From Pediococcus acidilactici (GTDB lineage: Bacteria > Bacillota > Bacilli > Lactobacillales > Lactobacillaceae): a DNA stretch of 64,000 nucleotides. Position 1 is the stretch's first letter. Each line of letters starts with the position of its first letter. Under the pieces are notes generated by a model that worked only from the letters and a program-made list of their open reading frames with translations, made no database searches and was not told the DNA's origin. Location: positions 620,001 through 684,000 of the forward strand of contig CP103908.1 in NCBI GenBank assembly GCA_024970065.1. Direction: 5' to 3'. The position numbers and the translations under genes were made by a program. Shown piece after piece: positions 9,780 to 22,838 of this stretch.

Positions 9780-10817
9780 ATTACAAGGAAAAACAAAATT
9801 GTCCTTGTCGTGATGATTTTGGCCGGATTGGTAATTTTTGGCTATTCGTTGCGTGGGGTTAATTTGCACCAAGTCTCGCATGATATTTTAAATCTAAATT
9901 TGGGCTGGCTCTTGGTCGCCCTCTTATGTATTATTTTGTATTTAGGCTTTGAAGCCGTAGCAACCAAAGTATTGGTAGAAAGCAATGGCGACCGACTGTC
10001 TTGGAAAGACGCAATTCGTATTCCGTTAATTGAACAGCTATTTAACGGGTTAACGCCATTTTCTTCCGGCGGGCAACCAGCACAATTGGTGGCCCTTATG
10101 CAAAGCGGGATTGAAGGTGGCCGTGCAAGCTCAGTTCTATTAATGAAGTTCGTCGTTTTTCAGACCATGGTTGTATTGAACTTTCTTTTCAGCCTATTGA
10201 TTGGGTTCCAATATTTGGAAGATAAGATTAAGTTTCTTTCTTGGTTCGTGTTATTTGGCTTTTTAATCCATTTAGCGGTAATTGTGGGGCTGTTATTAGT
10301 CATGTACTGGCACAACTTTACCAAAAAGATGGTTGATCTGATTTTTATACCTATTAAACGTTTTGCTAGACCTGAACGATATCTAAGGTGGAAGACCTCA
10401 ATTGATGCGAAGGTGGATACTTTCTATTTAGAGAGTGTCCGGATGAAGTCCCAATGGCGTTTATTGGCCAAAGTAGCTTTATTGACCTTCTTCCAGTTAC
10501 TGTTTTACTACCTAATCCCGTACTTCATTTTACTAGCGTTAGGGAAGACGCACGTGCATATAATTATGGTAACGTGCTTACACGTATTAATCTTCATGGT
10601 AATCTCGCTATTTCCCATTCCTGGAGGTGCAGGAGGTGCAGAGTACGGCTTTAGCGTCATCTTTGCCCAATTTGTAGGTAATAGTAGTAAGCTTGTCTTA
10701 GCAATGATGATCTGGCGATTGTTGACTTACTATTTTGGAATGTTTGCAGGGATGTTTGCGACAGTAACCAAACCTAACCGAATTAATCGAATAATGCCTA
10801 AAGAAACGAGCGAATAA
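9780..10817 (+). CDS. UPF0104/lysylphosphatidylglycerol-synthase-like membrane protein
   Basis: A multispan membrane protein of the family that includes the flippase domain of MprF (UPF0104, YbhN-like), with about eight hydrophobic segments and the conserved FPIPGGAGGAEYGF region near the end. In this operon it may flip or stabilise glycolipids; that is inference. The strong ribosome site AGGGGGGA (9766-9773) overlaps the previous stop and is well placed for ATT at 9780, giving a start like M-T-R-K-N-K-I before the first membrane helix (345 residues). Otherwise GTG at 9810 gives 335 residues but has no ribosome site. Confidence 0.75.
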   Translation: MTRKNKIVLVVMILAGLVIFGYSLRGVNLHQVSHDILNLNLGWLLVALLCIILYLGFEAVATKVLVESNGDRLSWKDAIRIPLIEQLFNGLTPFSSGGQPAQLVALMQSGIEGGRASSVLLMKFVVFQTMVVLNFLFSLLIGFQYLEDKIKFLSWFVLFGFLIHLAVIVGLLLVMYWHNFTKKMVDLIFIPIKRFARPERYLRWKTSIDAKVDTFYLESVRMKSQWRLLAKVALLTFFQLLFYYLIPYFILLALGKTHVHIIMVTCLHVLIFMVISLFPIPGGAGGAEYGFSVIFAQFVGNSSKLVLAMMIWRLLTYYFGMFAGMFATVTKPNRINRIMPKETSE

Positions 10818-10829
10818 GCTCGTTTTTTT
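10806..10829 (+). terminator. Terminator of the glycolipid operon
   Basis: ACGAGC and GCTCGT pair around GAATAA and are followed by seven T. The stop codon of the last gene is in the loop. Confidence 0.8.
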
Positions 10830-10848
10830 ATTTTTTTTAAAAAAAGTC

Positions 10849-10877
10849 TTGACCTGTTTTGGTAATCTTGATACTAT
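10849..10877 (+). promoter_or_regulatory. rRNA promoter P1
   Basis: TTGACC and TACTAT are separated by 17 bp. This is the most distal of three tandem promoters before the rRNA operon. Confidence 0.7.
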
Positions 10878-10950
10878 ATTTAAGTGCTCTTCGGTAAGGG
10901 CGCATCAAGGCATTGAGCGATTCGATAAAAATCTCGATTCAAAAAAGTTG

Positions 10951-10980
10951 TTGACAAGGTTTGATGCTTAATGTTAAGAT
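10951..10980 (+). promoter_or_regulatory. rRNA promoter P2
   Basis: TTGACA and TAAGAT are separated by 18 bp. The -35 box lies in the sequence AAAAAGTTGTTGACA, which recurs at P3. Confidence 0.7.
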
Positions 10981-11042
10981 ATATGAGCTGGTGTTTTTGA
11001 CCGGCGAGTGAGATTTCAAATAAAACAATTTAAAAAAAGTTG

Positions 11043-11071
11043 TTGACAATTGATTCTCATGATGATATATT
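11043..11071 (+). promoter_or_regulatory. rRNA promoter P3
   Basis: TTGACA and TATATT are separated by 17 bp. The leader from here to the 16S gene (about 185 nt) carries a TTTGAAAACTGAACAA stretch typical of lactobacillus rRNA leaders and no coding sequence. Confidence 0.7.
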
Positions 11072-11255
11072 TAAATAGTTGTCAAAAACGTTACAAACGT
11101 TGACCTGACAACGATGGTAGACCTTTGAAAACTGAACAAAATTTTGACAAACAATCGTGTGAGGACTCGCAAATCAATATGATTTAGTGAGAACAAACAT
11201 GCGAAGTCAATTCGCAAAAACAAACAATTAATGAGCTTGAAAAAGACTCATCATT

Positions 11256-12840
<1,585 letters not shown>

Positions 12841-12913
12841 ATAATACGGAACCGCACACGAGTCAAAGTTTTGTTTAGTTTTGAGAGGTCTACTCTCAAA
12901 ACACATGCGTATC

Positions 12914-12987
<74 letters not shown>

Positions 12988-12992
12988 TACAT

Positions 12993-13065
12993 GGGGAATT
13001 AGCTCAGCTGGGAGAGCGCCTGCCTTGCACGCAGGAGGTCAGCGGTTCGATCCCGCTATTCTCCA
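12993..13065 (+). tRNA. tRNA-Ala (anticodon TGC), rRNA spacer copy
   Basis: A 73-nt cloverleaf with acceptor GGGGAAT/ATTCTCC and anticodon TGC, six bases after tRNA-Ile. Ile-Ala is the standard long spacer arrangement. Confidence 0.97.
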
Positions 13066-13243
13066 TTGAACAACGTTTGTTGTTCTGCTTTTGTTCTTTG
13101 AAAACTGAATAATATCTATAATTTTCTAATTTTAATTAATCATAATTAAACCGAGAGAAAACCGCGTAATTTTAAAGAGTTAAACAAGATTAGTTCAAAA
13201 TAATCGCAATACTCAATTAATCGCTTTACCGTAGGTAAAGTTA

Positions 13244-16164
<2,921 letters not shown>

Positions 16165-16261
16165 AAGTAGAACGTGGCAAGTAACTCGAAAGAAAATGTA
16201 GATATTATTCAGTTTTGAGAGGACAAAAGTTTTCTCAAGTGATAACGCAAGTTAGCACAGA

Positions 16262-16379
16262 GTGTGGTGACGATAGTGAGAAGGATATACCTGTTCCCAT
16301 GTCGAACACAGAAGTCAAGCTTCTTAACGCCAAGAGTAGTTGGGGGATCGCCCCCTGCGAGGGTAGGACGTTGCCATGC
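16262..16379 (+). rRNA. rrf: 5S ribosomal RNA
   Basis: The gene is 118 nt; its 10-nt ends (GTGTGGTGAC and GTTGCCATGC) pair fully. It has the conserved CCCATGTCGAACACAGAAG segment. Confidence 0.95.
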
Positions 16380-16386
16380 TAATTAT

Positions 16387-16459
16387 GGAGGATTAGCTCA
16401 GTTGGGAGAGCATCTGCCTTACAAGCAGGAGGTCACAGGTTCGAGCCCTGTATCCTCCA
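16387..16459 (+). tRNA. tRNA-Val (TAC)
   Basis: Acceptor GGAGGAT/ATCCTCC, anticodon TAC. First of 19 tRNA genes after the 5S gene. Confidence 0.96.
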
Positions 16460-16466
16460 TTATCTT

Positions 16467-16539
16467 GAGCCGTTAGCTCAGTTGGTAGAGCATCTGACTT
16501 TTAATCAGAGGGTCGACAGTTCGAGCCTGTCACGGCTCA
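16467..16539 (+). tRNA. tRNA-Lys (TTT)
   Basis: Acceptor GAGCCGT/ACGGCTC, anticodon TTT. Confidence 0.96.
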
Positions 16540-16595
16540 TAGCACTAAAAGTGCTGTGATATATAATTGAATATATGGCATTATATAAAGGTAAT

Positions 16596-16668
16596 GCCGA
16601 CTTAGCTCAGTTGGCAGAGCATCTGTCTTGTAAACAGAGGGTCGGAGGTTCGAATCCTCTAGTCGGCA
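16596..16668 (+). tRNA. tRNA-Thr (TGT)
   Basis: Acceptor GCCGACT/AGTCGGC, anticodon TGT. A 56-bp spacer separates it from tRNA-Lys. Confidence 0.96.
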
Positions 16669-16678
16669 TATCGATCAT

Positions 16679-16750
16679 GCGGAAGTAGTTCAGTGGTAGA
16701 ACATCACCTTGCCATGGTGGGGGTCGCGGGTTCGAATCCCGTCTTCCGCT
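16679..16750 (+). tRNA. tRNA-Gly (GCC)
   Basis: Acceptor GCGGAAG/CTTCCGC, anticodon GCC. Confidence 0.96.
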
Positions 16751-16781
16751 TCGTAGTAAGTATTTACTACTTTTATAAAAT

Positions 16782-16867
16782 GCCGGGGTGGCGGAATTGG
16801 CAGACGCACAGGACTTAAAATCCTGCGGTCAGTGATGACCGTACCGGTTCGATCCCGGTCCTCGGCA
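16782..16867 (+). tRNA. tRNA-Leu (TAA)
   Basis: An 86-nt class II tRNA with a long variable arm, acceptor GCCGGGG/CCTCGGC, anticodon TAA. Confidence 0.95.
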
Positions 16868-16875
16868 TTTGTATT

Positions 16876-16949
16876 GCACCCATAGCGCAACTGGATAGAG
16901 TGTCTGACTACGAATCAGAAGGTTGTAGGTTCGACTCCTACTGGGTGCA
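16876..16949 (+). tRNA. tRNA-Arg (ACG)
   Basis: Acceptor GCACCCA/TGGGTGC, anticodon ACG (wobble position expected to become inosine). Confidence 0.96.
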
Positions 16950-16959
16950 TTGTTTTAAA

Positions 16960-17033
16960 CGGGAAGTAGCTCAGCTTGGTAGAGCACCTGGTTTGGGACC
17001 AGGGGGTCGCAGGTTCGAATCCTGTCTTCCCGA
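16960..17033 (+). tRNA. tRNA-Pro (TGG)
   Basis: Acceptor CGGGAAG/CTTCCCG, anticodon TGG. Confidence 0.96.
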
Positions 17034-17069
17034 TTAAATGTTGCTTAAACATTTATTAATTAAATAGAT

Positions 17070-17143
17070 CGCGGTGTAGCTCAGCTGGCTAGAGCGTCCG
17101 GTTCATACCCGGGAGGTCGGGGGTTCGATCCCCTCCGCCGCGA
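17070..17143 (+). tRNA. tRNA-Met (CAT), probably the elongator
   Basis: Acceptor CGCGGTG/CGCCGCG with a C1-G72 pair, anticodon CAT. The paired first position excludes the initiator, and the body resembles the Bacillus elongator tRNA-Met. Confidence 0.85.
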
Positions 17144-17163
17144 TAGGGTTAATATACGAACTT

Positions 17164-17237
17164 GGACCTTTAGCTCAGTTGGTTAGAGCAAACGGCTCAT
17201 AACCGTTCGGTCGTAGGTTCGAGTCCTACAAGGTCCA
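17164..17237 (+). tRNA. tRNA with anticodon CAT, probably tRNA-Ile2 (lysidine)
   Basis: Acceptor GGACCTT/AAGGTCC, anticodon CAT in loop TCATAAC. The C4-G69 and C5-G68 pairs and the overall body match tRNA-Ile2 substrates of TilS as I recall them. It could be labelled Met by anticodon alone. Confidence 0.7.
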
Positions 17238-17284
17238 TCTAGCATTTTTGTTAGTAAGGGCAGTAAAACGTATATTTGTATTAT

Positions 17285-17374
17285 GGAGGATTACCCAAGT
17301 CTGGCTGAAGGGAACGGTCTTGAAAACCGTCAGGTGGGTCAAACCACGCGAGAGTTCGAATCTCTCATCCTCCT
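17285..17374 (+). tRNA. tRNA-Ser (TGA)
   Basis: A 90-nt class II tRNA with acceptor GGAGGAT/ATCCTCC, a long variable arm and anticodon TGA. Confidence 0.95.
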
Positions 17375-17383
17375 TTTGATTAT

Positions 17384-17457
<74 letters not shown>

Positions 17458-17461
17458 TTAT

Positions 17462-17535
17462 GGTCCTATGGTCTAGTTGGTTAGGACGCCTGCCTGTCAC
17501 GCAGGAGATCACGAGTTCGAGTCTCGTTAGGACCG
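17462..17535 (+). tRNA. tRNA-Asp (GTC), copy 1
   Basis: Acceptor GGTCCTA/TAGGACC, anticodon GTC. It is identical to 18079-18152. Confidence 0.96.
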
Positions 17536-17539
17536 TAAT

Positions 17540-17612
17540 GGCTCGGTAGCTCAGTCGGTAGAGCAATGGATTGAAGCTCCATGTGTCGGCAGTTCGATTC
17601 TGTCCCGCGCCA
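17540..17612 (+). tRNA. tRNA-Phe (GAA) with an acceptor-stem mismatch
   Basis: Anticodon GAA. The acceptor strands GGCTCGG and CCGCGCC pair except at position 4, where T faces C at position 69; an A there would restore the helix. It is the only tRNA-Phe in the window. Confidence 0.93.
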
Positions 17613-17634
17613 TTGACAATTTAATATTTATTTT

Positions 17635-17705
17635 GCGGGTGTAGTTTAGTGGTAAAACCACAGCCTTCCAAGCTGTTGTCGCGAGTTCGATTCTCGTCAC
17701 CCGCT
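17635..17705 (+). tRNA. tRNA-Gly (TCC)
   Basis: Acceptor GCGGGTG/CACCCGC, anticodon TCC. Confidence 0.96.
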
Positions 17706-17713
17706 TTAAGTAT

Positions 17714-17787
<74 letters not shown>

Positions 17788-17790
17788 TTT

Positions 17791-17878
17791 GGAGAAGTAC
17801 TCAAGTGGCTGAAGAGGCGCCCCTGCTAAGGGTGTAGGTCGCGCAAGCGGCGCGAGGGTTCGAATCCCTCCTTCTCCG
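17791..17878 (+). tRNA. tRNA-Ser (GCT)
   Basis: An 88-nt class II tRNA with acceptor GGAGAAG/CTTCTCC and anticodon GCT. Confidence 0.95.
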
Positions 17879-17898
17879 TTAGTTCTTATTATAAGTAT

Positions 17899-17970
17899 GA
17901 CCCGTTGGTCAAGTGGTTAAGACACTGCCCTTTCACGGCAGTAACATGGGTTCGAATCCCGTACGGGTCA
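17899..17970 (+). tRNA. tRNA-Glu (TTC)
   Basis: Acceptor GACCCGT/ACGGGTC, anticodon TTC. Confidence 0.96.
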
Positions 17971-17998
17971 TTTTTTGTCATATTTATATTAATATTAT

Positions 17999-18072
<74 letters not shown>

Positions 18073-18078
18073 TTAATT

Positions 18079-18152
18079 GGTCCTATGGTCTAGTTGGTTA
18101 GGACGCCTGCCTGTCACGCAGGAGATCACGAGTTCGAGTCTCGTTAGGACCG
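18079..18152 (+). tRNA. tRNA-Asp (GTC), copy 2
   Basis: Identical to copy 1. The spacer to fMet is 6 nt here and 4 nt in the first pair. Confidence 0.96.
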
Positions 18153-18174
18153 TCTTTGAAAGAGACTTAAGAAG

Positions 18175-18207
18175 AAGCCATTCGTTATTAAACGAATGGC
18201 TTTTTTT
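18175..18207 (+). terminator. Terminator of the rRNA-tRNA operon
   Basis: AAGCCATTCG pairs with CGAATGGCTT, followed by a run of T. It closes the long rRNA-tRNA transcript. I see no gene between here and the next terminator at 18404. Confidence 0.85.
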
Positions 18208-18403
18208 GTGTATTGTTAGCTAATCAGGAAAGAAAAACACTGGGCGCCGTTTGAACGGTAAAACTGTAATCAAGAATCCTTTTTGCGATGGCAGGCTGTC
18301 GCCTTTTTAGTATGCAAAGCATTTCCATATTATTATGGTACTTGTTCTATAAAAGAGAACTACTCACCTTGAATTTAGAAATGCCATTGCAGGTTTTACG
18401 GTA

Positions 18404-18445
18404 CAAAAAAACCATTAGCAACCAGAATTGTGATTACTAATGGTT
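18404..18445 (-). terminator. Terminator of the membrane protein gene
   Basis: On the minus strand AACCATTAGTA pairs with TGCTAATGGTT and is followed by seven T. Confidence 0.75.
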
Positions 18446-18452
18446 AATTAAA

Positions 18453-19184
18453 TTAATGACCCGCCGTAAATAAAAGGGTGGCACAAATCAAAATGATTAA
18501 AACTAACAAAATGAAGTTGCGCGGAAGCTTAACCCGGGGGAGGTACCAGCCCAATAAACCAATTATTGGGTAGATTAACGCGCTCCATTGTTTGAATAGT
18601 ACAAAGCCAAAAATGGTGATTACTACAAGTAACCCGATTTCTAAGTAGACAAACCGTTCTGGATGGGCCACAAAAACAGAAAATAGAATCATTAGAAAGA
18701 CTAGGCACAGTAACAAACAAGTTTTTAAAAAGATGCTACTAACAAAGGCGTTTCGAATGTAGAAAAAAGCGAGGGGACTTAAAACACTGATGCTAAACGC
18801 AAAACTAATTAGTCCCACTCCGTTTTTGCCCTGAAAAGGTAAAAAGACGGAAATAAACGGCACCAAAGTTAGTAATCCTAAAAGAGAAACGTAACGCTCC
18901 TTACTGACTAATAAAATGATAAAGAACGCAATTGGAATTACGGCCAGTGGAGCAATTAAGCGCAAGTTAGTTTTATTAGTCAGTTGATCAAAGGTAATGA
19001 AATTGACCATGAAACTTGCTAAGAAAAAGATGATTTGGACCGTTAGATTATGCTTGAAAGGTTCCGAGCTAAAATGACCACTAAAGTACCAAATAACACT
19101 GGTTAAAATAATCGCTAAGATTGCCGGTAAATAACTTTTCCGGTCAACGTGATAATTGATTTTAGGTAATTTTATCTTATTCAT
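18453..19184 (-). CDS. Multispan membrane protein, function unknown
   Basis: A 243-residue protein composed almost entirely of hydrophobic segments, roughly eight to nine membrane helices, with a short basic cytoplasmic N-terminus ([12 protein letters not shown]). I recognise no transporter or enzyme motif. The start follows AAGGAG; an upstream in-frame start has no ribosome site. It is divergent from metK and ends at its own terminator, so it is a single-gene unit. Confidence 0.7.
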   Translation of the reverse strand: MNKIKLPKINYHVDRKSYLPAILAIILTSVIWYFSGHFSSEPFKHNLTVQIIFFLASFMVNFITFDQLTNKTNLRLIAPLAVIPIAFFIILLVSKERYVSLLGLLTLVPFISVFLPFQGKNGVGLISFAFSISVLSPLAFFYIRNAFVSSIFLKTCLLLCLVFLMILFSVFVAHPERFVYLEIGLLVVITIFGFVLFKQWSALIYPIIGLLGWYLPRVKLPRNFILLVLIILICATLLFTAGH

Positions 19185-19280
19185 GAAAAACTCCTTATCT
19201 TCTCTGTGTTTAATCGTATCCAAAACAACCTGAAGCGTCAACCTAACTTTAAAAGAAAGAACGATTATGCTAAACTTAAT

Positions 19281-19350
19281 AAGTTACTAGTGTTCCCGAT
19301 AGGATTCGATATCCAAAAGATCCTTGTAACCGAAATTAATTTAGGGGGAA
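19281..19350 (+). promoter_or_regulatory. SMK box (SAM-III) riboswitch of metK
   Basis: The leader has GTTAC (19283-19287) pairing with GTAAC (19326-19330). Between them TTCCCGATAGGAT and AAAGATCCTT match the SMK-box core, and the tail CCGAAATTAATTTAGGGGG holds the ribosome site. In this class SAM binding pairs GGGGG with the upstream CCC and blocks translation of metK. Recognition is from the family's known sequence; the spacing and all core strands are present. Confidence 0.88.
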
Positions 19351-19355
19351 TTAAC

Positions 19356-20546
19356 ATGTCAGAAAGACATTTATTTACTTCAGAATCCGTTTCTGAAGGA
19401 CATCCAGATAAAATTGCGGATCAAATTAGTGATGCAATTTTAGACGAACTATTGAAAAATGATCCAGATGCTCGGGTTGCCTGTGAAACGACCGTAACCA
19501 CGGGTTTGGTAGTGGTGGTTGGTGAAATCTCCACGACTGCTTACATTGATATTCAAAAGGTCGTACGGAAAACAATTAAGGACATTGGCTACGTTGGTGG
19601 CGAATACGGCTTTGACGGGGAAAACTGTGCGGTAATCGTTGCCATTGATGAACAATCACCAGATATTGCCCAAGGGGTGGACGATTCGCTTGAAACTCGC
19701 GAAGGTCACGAAGACCGGCTTAACCGGATTGGTGCCGGTGACCAAGGACTCATGTTTGGTTACGCTACTGACGAAACTAAGGAATTAATGCCGTTGCCAA
19801 TCATGCTTAGCCATCATTTGATGCAACGGATTGCTAAGTTACGTAAAGAACAGGTTATTAGTTACCTTCGTCCCGATGCCAAGGCCGAAGTTACCGTTGA
19901 ATACGACGATAATGACCAACCGGTACGGGTTGATACAGTGGTCTTAAGTACCCAACACGACCCTGACGTAACTTTAGAACAAATTCGTAAAGACGTTATC
20001 GAAAAGGTTATTAAGGAAGTTATTCCAGCTGAATTGCTCGATGAAAAAACCAACTTCTACATTAACCCTACCGGCCGCTTCGTAATTGGTGGTCCCCAAG
20101 GAGATGCGGGATTAACCGGACGTAAAATCATCGTTGATACGTATGGTGGGGCAGCTCACCACGGCGGGGGCGCTTTCTCTGGAAAGGACGCAACCAAGGT
20201 GGACCGTTCCGCAAGTTACGCAGCTCGTTACATTGCTAAAAACATTGTGGCAGCGGGCTTAGCTAAGAAGGCGGAAGTTCAAATCGCCTACGCAATCGGG
20301 GTTGCGGAACCTGTTTCAGTAATGGTGGATACGTTTGGAACTGGCAAAGTTTCTGAAGAAGCCCTTACTAAGGCAGTACGGCAAATCTTCGATCTTCGTC
20401 CAGCCGGCATTATTGAAATGCTTGACTTAAAACGGCCAATTTACAAACAAACGGCTGCTTACGGTCACTTTGGACGGACCGACGTGGATCTTCCATGGGA
20501 AAAGACTGATAAGGTTGCTGAATTAAAAGAATTTTTCCAAAAATAA
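19356..20546 (+). CDS. metK: S-adenosylmethionine synthetase
   Basis: This enzyme joins ATP and methionine to give SAM, with phosphate and diphosphate released. The 396-residue protein carries GHPDKIADQ near the N-terminus, the [12 protein letters not shown] hexapeptide-type motif and the P-loop-like GGGAFSGKD. The start is the ATG giving MSERHLF, which follows GGGGGAATT; a longer frame runs through the riboswitch and is rejected. Translation is expected to fall when SAM is abundant through the SMK box. Confidence 0.98.
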   Translation: MSERHLFTSESVSEGHPDKIADQISDAILDELLKNDPDARVACETTVTTGLVVVVGEISTTAYIDIQKVVRKTIKDIGYVGGEYGFDGENCAVIVAIDEQSPDIAQGVDDSLETREGHEDRLNRIGAGDQGLMFGYATDETKELMPLPIMLSHHLMQRIAKLRKEQVISYLRPDAKAEVTVEYDDNDQPVRVDTVVLSTQHDPDVTLEQIRKDVIEKVIKEVIPAELLDEKTNFYINPTGRFVIGGPQGDAGLTGRKIIVDTYGGAAHHGGGAFSGKDATKVDRSASYAARYIAKNIVAAGLAKKAEVQIAYAIGVAEPVSVMVDTFGTGKVSEEALTKAVRQIFDLRPAGIIEMLDLKRPIYKQTAAYGHFGRTDVDLPWEKTDKVAELKEFFQK

Positions 20547-20555
20547 ATCAATAAT

Positions 20556-20616
20556 TTAAACGGGAAAAAACCCGGTGCATCACGGACTTTAAAATGGCGT
20601 TTCTTTAAAGTAATCG
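20556..20616 (+). repeat. Nested inverted repeat after metK
   Basis: ACTTTAAA and TTTAAAGT form an inner hairpin within outer arms TTTAAACG/CGTTTAAA. It lies between the metK stop and its terminator. The role is unknown and it may simply be a 3' untranslated structure. Confidence 0.4.
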
Positions 20617-20645
20617 TTTAAAAAGGTGCACAAAAATTTGTGGAG

Positions 20646-20675
20646 AGGCTGGGAATTTTTCCCAGCCTTGTTTTA
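20646..20675 (+). terminator. Terminator of metK
   Basis: AGGCTGGGAA pairs with TTCCCAGCCT, followed by TGTTTTAT. Confidence 0.75.
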
Positions 20676-20721
20676 TATTATTACTATAAATAAAAATGAA
20701 CATTTTAAACGTGAGGTTATG

Positions 20722-22191
20722 ATGAAGAAAAAGCAAACAAACGTTGCGTTGGTCACGGTCGCGATTTTTGTTGCCACTTTTATGTCGGCAATTGAAGGAA
20801 CGATCGTTTCAACCGCGATGCCAACCATTGTGGGGGACTTGCACGGAGTTAATTTGATGAATTGGGTAATTTCAATCTTCTTATTGACGAACGCAATCTT
20901 TACCCCCATCTACGGGAAATTATCTGATATTTTTGGACGCAAACGCGTTTTTATAATTGGAATTATCATTTTTTTAATTGGTTCAATGTTAAGTGGGTTA
21001 GCCCACTCGATGACTACGTTAATTATTTGGCGAGCTTTACAGGGGATTGGGGCTGGTTCAATCATGCCGGTTTCCAACACGATCATCGCGGATATTTATT
21101 CTTTGGAAAAGCGCGCGAAGGTAATGGGACTTAACGGTTCTGCTTGGGGAATCGCTTCGATCATTGCCCCGCTATTAGGGGGCTTTATCGTTGATAACCT
21201 TAGTTGGCACTGGATATTCTTTATTAACGTGCCGATTGGAATCATCACAATTATCCTAATCCAGCTTTACCTAAAAGAAGAAGTTAGTGTGCACCGTAAA
21301 AAGATCGACTATTGGGGCAGCGTATGGTTAATGTTATCACTATTGGGCTTAATGTACGGCTTCCAATTGTTAGGTGAAAGCGCCGCTTCTAAATTGATTT
21401 TGGGATTGTCATTTATCATCTTCGTGGTGGCCGGCGCGCTCTTTATTCGGCAGGAACGGCGTGCGGAAGATCCAATCATTTTCCTCGACTTGTTCAACGA
21501 CCGGACGTTTGTTATTCAAAACGTTGCAACTATGCTGGTATCGGGATTATTGATTGGATTTGAAGTCTACTTACCAACTTGGACGCAGGGAATTTTGGGA
21601 TTACCTGCTTCGCTAGCCGGATTTGCGGTGACGCCTAGCTCCGTGTTATGGATCTTTGGTTCCTTTTTAGCTGGCAAGATGTTGGTTAAACTAAAGGCTA
21701 ACCAAATTTTGCGAATTAGTTTAAGCATCTTGGCCGTCGGGAGCTTTTTATTAGCGGTAATCCCTGCTTCGACACCGTTCGTCGCCTTCTTCTTTATCGC
21801 AGCCATTTTAGGAGTTGGGTTTGGGATTACGATTACCTCGACTTTGGTAATCTCCCAGCAACTAGTTTCGAAGGATCGAATCGGGGTGGCGACCTCGTTT
21901 AATACCTTGGCAAAAACGTTGGGCCAAACCATCATGATGTCCGTATTCGGAATCATCATGAACGGCACGATCAACATGGGGATTGCGCACCATTCCCGGA
22001 TTAACATGGCGATGATGAATCAGGTAATTAATCCGCAAACTGCCAAGCGGTTGCCAGCTGATTTGTTACCGACGTTGCGCGACATTTTATACAGTGCGTT
22101 GCACAACATCTACATTTGCGGCTTTATTTTGATTATTATCGCAATTGTAATTAACGCATTTAGTCGGCCACGTACATTAAAAAATAAATAA
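20722..22191 (+). CDS. DHA2-type MFS drug:proton antiporter
   Basis: A 489-residue major facilitator with about 14 membrane helices, the EmrB/QacA (DHA2) layout. It carries the motif GKLSDIFGRKR after helix 2, the D-rich start (SAIEGTIVSTAMPTIVG) of helix 1 and the GGFIVDNLSWHWIFFINVP motif. It probably expels hydrophobic toxic compounds; the substrate is not predictable. Two adjacent ATG codons exist and the second is better spaced from GAGG. No regulator gene lies next to it. It is convergent with mnmM and shares a terminator with it. Confidence 0.88.
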   Translation: MKKKQTNVALVTVAIFVATFMSAIEGTIVSTAMPTIVGDLHGVNLMNWVISIFLLTNAIFTPIYGKLSDIFGRKRVFIIGIIIFLIGSMLSGLAHSMTTLIIWRALQGIGAGSIMPVSNTIIADIYSLEKRAKVMGLNGSAWGIASIIAPLLGGFIVDNLSWHWIFFINVPIGIITIILIQLYLKEEVSVHRKKIDYWGSVWLMLSLLGLMYGFQLLGESAASKLILGLSFIIFVVAGALFIRQERRAEDPIIFLDLFNDRTFVIQNVATMLVSGLLIGFEVYLPTWTQGILGLPASLAGFAVTPSSVLWIFGSFLAGKMLVKLKANQILRISLSILAVGSFLLAVIPASTPFVAFFFIAAILGVGFGITITSTLVISQQLVSKDRIGVATSFNTLAKTLGQTIMMSVFGIIMNGTINMGIAHHSRINMAMMNQVINPQTAKRLPADLLPTLRDILYSALHNIYICGFILIIIAIVINAFSRPRTLKNK

Positions 22192-22193
22192 CT

Positions 22194-22264
22194 AAAAAGT
22201 GGGAAAGCATTCCGTATCTTGCAACAGTTTTAAAGTTGCCGGAGGGATGCTTTCCCACTTTTTA
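22194..22264. terminator. Bidirectional terminator, MFS gene and mnmM
   Basis: AAAAAGTGGGAAAGCAT pairs with ATGCTTTCCCACTTTTT, with an inner GCAAC/GTTGC hairpin. Both strands end in T runs. Confidence 0.85.
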
Positions 22265-22274
22265 TACAAATAAT

Positions 22275-22838
22275 TTATTTTCGGCGTTCAATTGCCAATA
22301 AAATTGGCGGTTGGTGCACTTGATTGATAAACTCGTAGCGCAAACAGGTGAACTGGTGTTGGTCTAAATTAGTAGTGAAATCAAGGAGCTTAGTTAACTC
22401 AGCGGCGCCCCCGGGATGGCCGTAGTAACAAACTAAGACTACTCGTCCACCCACTTTCAGCAATTGTAAGCACTGTTGCACCGCCGCAATGGTAGAAGCC
22501 GAGTGGGTGATAATTTGCTTGTCGCCACCGGGGAGGTAGCCGAGGTTAAAGATGGCACCGGAAATCGATCCCTCCACGTATTGTGTTAGTTGGTCGTGAC
22601 TATCCTGGATCAGTTGTACGTGTTGGTGGTCAGGTAACTGTTCTTCTAACCGCGCTTTCGTCGCTGATAGGGCTGCTGCTTGGATGTCAAAGCTAAACAC
22701 CTTTCCTTGTGGCTTTACTAAGTTAGCCAAAAAGAGGGTGTCATGGCCGTTGCCCATGGTTGCGTCAACGACTTGATCGCCAGGTTGCACAATTTCTGCC
22801 AACAACCGGTGGCTGTATTGCATTGCGTTATCAAGCAT
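22275..22838 (-). CDS. mnmM: tRNA mnm5s2U-pathway methyltransferase (MnmM/YtqB family)
   Basis: A 187-residue class I SAM-dependent methyltransferase of the YtqB family. The SAM-binding loop is VVDATMGNGHDT near residue 24, and the catalytic region has FNLGYLPGGDK near residue 98. In Bacillus this family methylates nm5s2U at the tRNA wobble position to give mnm5s2U. It was long annotated as an rRNA methylase. The start overlaps the stop of the PAP2 gene by 8 bp, so the two are translated together, although no functional link is evident. Confidence 0.82.
   Translation of the reverse strand: MLDNAMQYSHRLLAEIVQPGDQVVDATMGNGHDTLFLANLVKPQGKVFSFDIQAAALSATKARLEEQLPDHQHVQLIQDSHDQLTQYVEGSISGAIFNLGYLPGGDKQIITHSASTIAAVQQCLQLLKVGGRVVLVCYYGHPGGAAELTKLLDFTTNLDQHQFTCLRYEFINQVHQPPILLAIERRK

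Noticed and set aside
19206..19355. Upstream extension of metK by 50 codons
   Set aside because: It runs through the SMK-box riboswitch; the true start follows GGGGG.
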